Shown here one piece after another: positions 62,758-64,000 of a DNA stretch of 64,000 nt. Origin of the DNA: Bradyrhizobium sp. SRL28 (lineage in GTDB: Bacteria > Pseudomonadota > Alphaproteobacteria > Rhizobiales > Xanthobacteraceae); contig NZ_JAHEAG010000031.1 of NCBI RefSeq assembly GCF_018596315.1, positions 20,653 to 84,652 on the forward strand. The letters are read 5' to 3'. The translations under genes and the position numbers were made by a program. How positions within the stretch are numbered: position 1 is the stretch's first letter; each line of letters opens with the position of its first letter. Under the pieces are notes generated by a model, which made no database searches, had not been told where the DNA came from, and was given only the letters and a program-made list of their open reading frames with translations.

Positions 62758-62858
62758 GCGGGGAGAACGGCTCCGCAGTTGCCATGTTCCTAGACCGAAG
62801 GGCAACCAGACAAGGAAGTTGATCCGTGTCGATTACGGAAGCACGTACTAGGATAACG

Positions 62859-62882
62859 AAAAACCCGACACGCAATGTCGGG
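62859..62882 (-). terminator. Intrinsic terminator on the minus strand
   Basis: Minus strand: CCCGACA, loop TTGCG, TGTCGGG, then five T. Stem arms lie at 62864-62870 and 62876-62882. It would end transcripts coming from the small gene at 63198-63367. Confidence 0.8.
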
Positions 62883-63197
62883 CTGATCGCAAATATACTT
62901 CTAGGATCAATAATGCGGATAGCAGACCACCATCTGCCACGGCCGTCTGCGCACAACGTAACTTAGGAGCCAAAAATACTTGGTTGGGCGTGTCCGGCGT
63001 AATCGAGCGGCGGATTGCGCCGGACAATTCTGACCTGGCTGGACCGGGCAAAGAACCGGCAATCGAGATCGTCTAGGCCCGCTAACTGCAACGGCTCAAA
63101 GCCAATGAAGTAGGGACCGTCATCGCAACGGAAATCATGCCAGCCGCTACCACCGCCACGATGAAAAACCATTCCCGCACCGCACTCACCCCAAATT

Positions 63198-63367
63198 CTA
63201 GGACGTGTGCTTGAACGTTTCGATCTTACGATCCAGTTGCCATAGCTCGACCTCGTGACCATCAACTTTGCGAGCCTGATGGCCTCGGTCTCATCGGTGT
63301 AAGCCAGATCAACGCGGTTCTGCACGTGGCCATCCGGTCCAATGATGTATGCGCGATAGTCCGCCAC
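63198..63367 (-). pseudogene. Small conserved hypothetical gene, one-base frameshift
   Basis: GTG at 63367 starts Met-Ala-Asp-Tyr-Arg-Ala-Tyr-Ile-Ile-Gly-Pro-Asp-Gly, then Thr-Asp-Glu-Thr-Glu-Ala. After Leu-Ala-Lys (about 63275) one base is missing; the native end Asp-Gly-His-Glu-Val-Glu-Leu-Trp-Gln and Phe-Lys-His-Thr-Ser lies in the next frame and stops at 63198. This short family is widespread in Bradyrhizobium. Function unknown. The uncorrected frame runs on to 62963 with non-native sequence. Confidence 0.65.
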
Positions 63368-63631
63368 AGTAACGCTCTCTCAAACAACGTTTACTTCGGC
63401 GCGGCAAGCCCAGGCGACGTTAGCCACTCATTGACGTGAGCAGCCGTCTCTGTTTGCCGAACTTTTCTTAAGAGCATATCCCGCTCGTGCCCACGTGGCA
63501 GTTTCTCGGCCTCGGCGCGAAGGCGCTCGGCCTTGGGCTAGCCGGTCGGGGAAAGAGAGAATGTGTTTGAAACGGCGTCTCTGCACGGCGCTGCTCCCTT
63601 GCCTCAAACCGATCATAGATGGAGCGGAGGC

Positions 63632-63793
63632 ATGAGCGGCAAGGACGAAAAGACTCGGATCGAGGCATTCGGGTCGCCAAGCAGCCGGACCATGCCACGT
63701 GCCACGAAGCGCCATCGCAAGAACCGTGGCATCCCGCCGCCCGCGACGTTCGATATAGATTCGCTGCCGGGCAGCTCTAATTTGAGGCATTAG
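63632..63793 (+). CDS. Hypothetical basic protein (53 aa)
   Basis: ATG at 63632 with a strong GGAGCGGAGG just upstream. A charged start (Gly-Lys-Asp-Glu-Lys), a Lys/Arg/His-rich middle (Thr-Lys-Arg-His-Arg-Lys) and a Pro/Asp/Ser end. Likely unstructured; no known family. Confidence 0.45.
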   Translation: MSGKDEKTRIEAFGSPSSRTMPRATKRHRKNRGIPPPATFDIDSLPGSSNLRH

Positions 63794-63874
63794 AGGCAGC
63801 CGCGGCGGTTCGCGGCCCGCAGGCGTGGTCAGCGATCCGGGATCACGCAGAACGCGTCGCCCGAACCTAGGCAG

Positions 63875-64000
63875 TCAGGCGCTACGCTTGAGCTTGCCGG
63901 TCTTCAACAGGCCCTCGAGTTCCTTGAGGGCCTGTTCCTCGGAGATTCCGTCTACCAGCGCGATTTCTCCGCAGAGGCGATCGAGCGCCGACACGTACAG
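63875..64000 (-). CDS. C-terminal part of a gene that continues beyond the window
   Basis: 41 residues are visible, ending at the TGA at 63877-63875. They form two helices (Leu-Asp-Arg-Leu-Cys-Gly-Glu and Glu-Glu-Gln-Ala-Leu-Lys-Glu-Leu-Glu-Gly-Leu) and a basic Lys-Leu-Lys-Arg-Ser-Ala end. The family cannot be told from this part. Confidence 0.5.
   Translation of the reverse strand: MYVSALDRLCGEIALVDGISEEQALKELEGLLKTGKLKRSA

Noticed and set aside
62963..63367. 134-residue minus-strand protein
   Set aside because: Only its first 30 residues are native; the correct end is in the next frame at 63198.
1..64000. CRISPR arrays, rRNA, complete tRNA, prophage structural genes
   Set aside because: None was seen; the regular repeats in the array are single palindromes, not repeat-spacer units.

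Overview
The window looks like a chromosomal accessory region of an alphaproteobacterium of the Bradyrhizobium/Rhodopseudomonas group (Nitrobacteraceae). The base is the gene content: a large family of orphan ABC substrate-binding proteins (PF04392 type) with few transport partners, duplicated Ku and ATP-dependent ligase genes, ferritin-like DUF892 proteins, DUF72, DUF763, DUF2243, DUF421 and YihY proteins, and many upstream sites of the form GGAAC-N16/17-(C/G)GTT. That form matches the alphaproteobacterial general-stress sigma factor EcfG (PhyR-NepR-EcfG pathway). No rRNA, no complete tRNA and no CRISPR array was seen.

Layout. 1-17.9 kb: small hypothetical genes, a receiver-only protein without its phospho-acceptor, NYN, PilZ and M41-like protease genes, lysine-rich DNA-binding-like proteins, DUF4142, YihY, an AlkB-DNA ligase operon, the first Ku, an isochorismatase-fold hydrolase and a DUF892 protein. 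17.9-19.1 kb: an intact IS630-family element. 19.1-27.7 kb: a stretch in which most genes carry single-base frameshifts (pyridine nucleotide-disulphide oxidoreductase, two DUF72 genes, SDR, zinc alcohol dehydrogenase, PPOX protein), with intact DUF2243 and DUF763 genes. 27.9-32.6 kb: a second Ku translationally coupled to a stand-alone ligase, divergent from a full-length LigD (phosphoesterase-ligase-polymerase). 33-40 kb: carbohydrate genes (broken treZ, GT4 glycosyltransferase, GH13 glucosidase, GH65-like hydrolase), three of them behind good EcfG-type promoters.

At 40.2 kb there is a 28-base 3' fragment of a tRNA gene (probably tRNA-Thr) followed by a tyrosine recombinase. From there to 61.3 kb lies an array of thirteen PF04392-type substrate-binding protein genes or remnants (eleven intact, one frameshifted, one fragment), ten of the thirteen loci consecutive, separated by related intergenic palindromes and built partly by duplication. 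Inside it sits a signalling operon: Cache-HAMP-GAF histidine kinase, single receiver, receiver-adenylate cyclase, then another substrate-binding protein. No permease or ATPase gene accompanies any of them. The right end holds an IS110 remnant and small genes.

How the parts fit: the left 40 kb reads as a general-stress gene neighbourhood (DNA end joining, alkylation repair, envelope and sugar functions) read from shared EcfG-type promoters, and none of these promoters was noticed right of the tRNA fragment. The right part reads as a separate acquired block whose substrate-binding proteins may serve sensing rather than transport. The many one-base frameshifts are either real decay of an accessory region or residual sequence error; the sequence alone cannot decide this.
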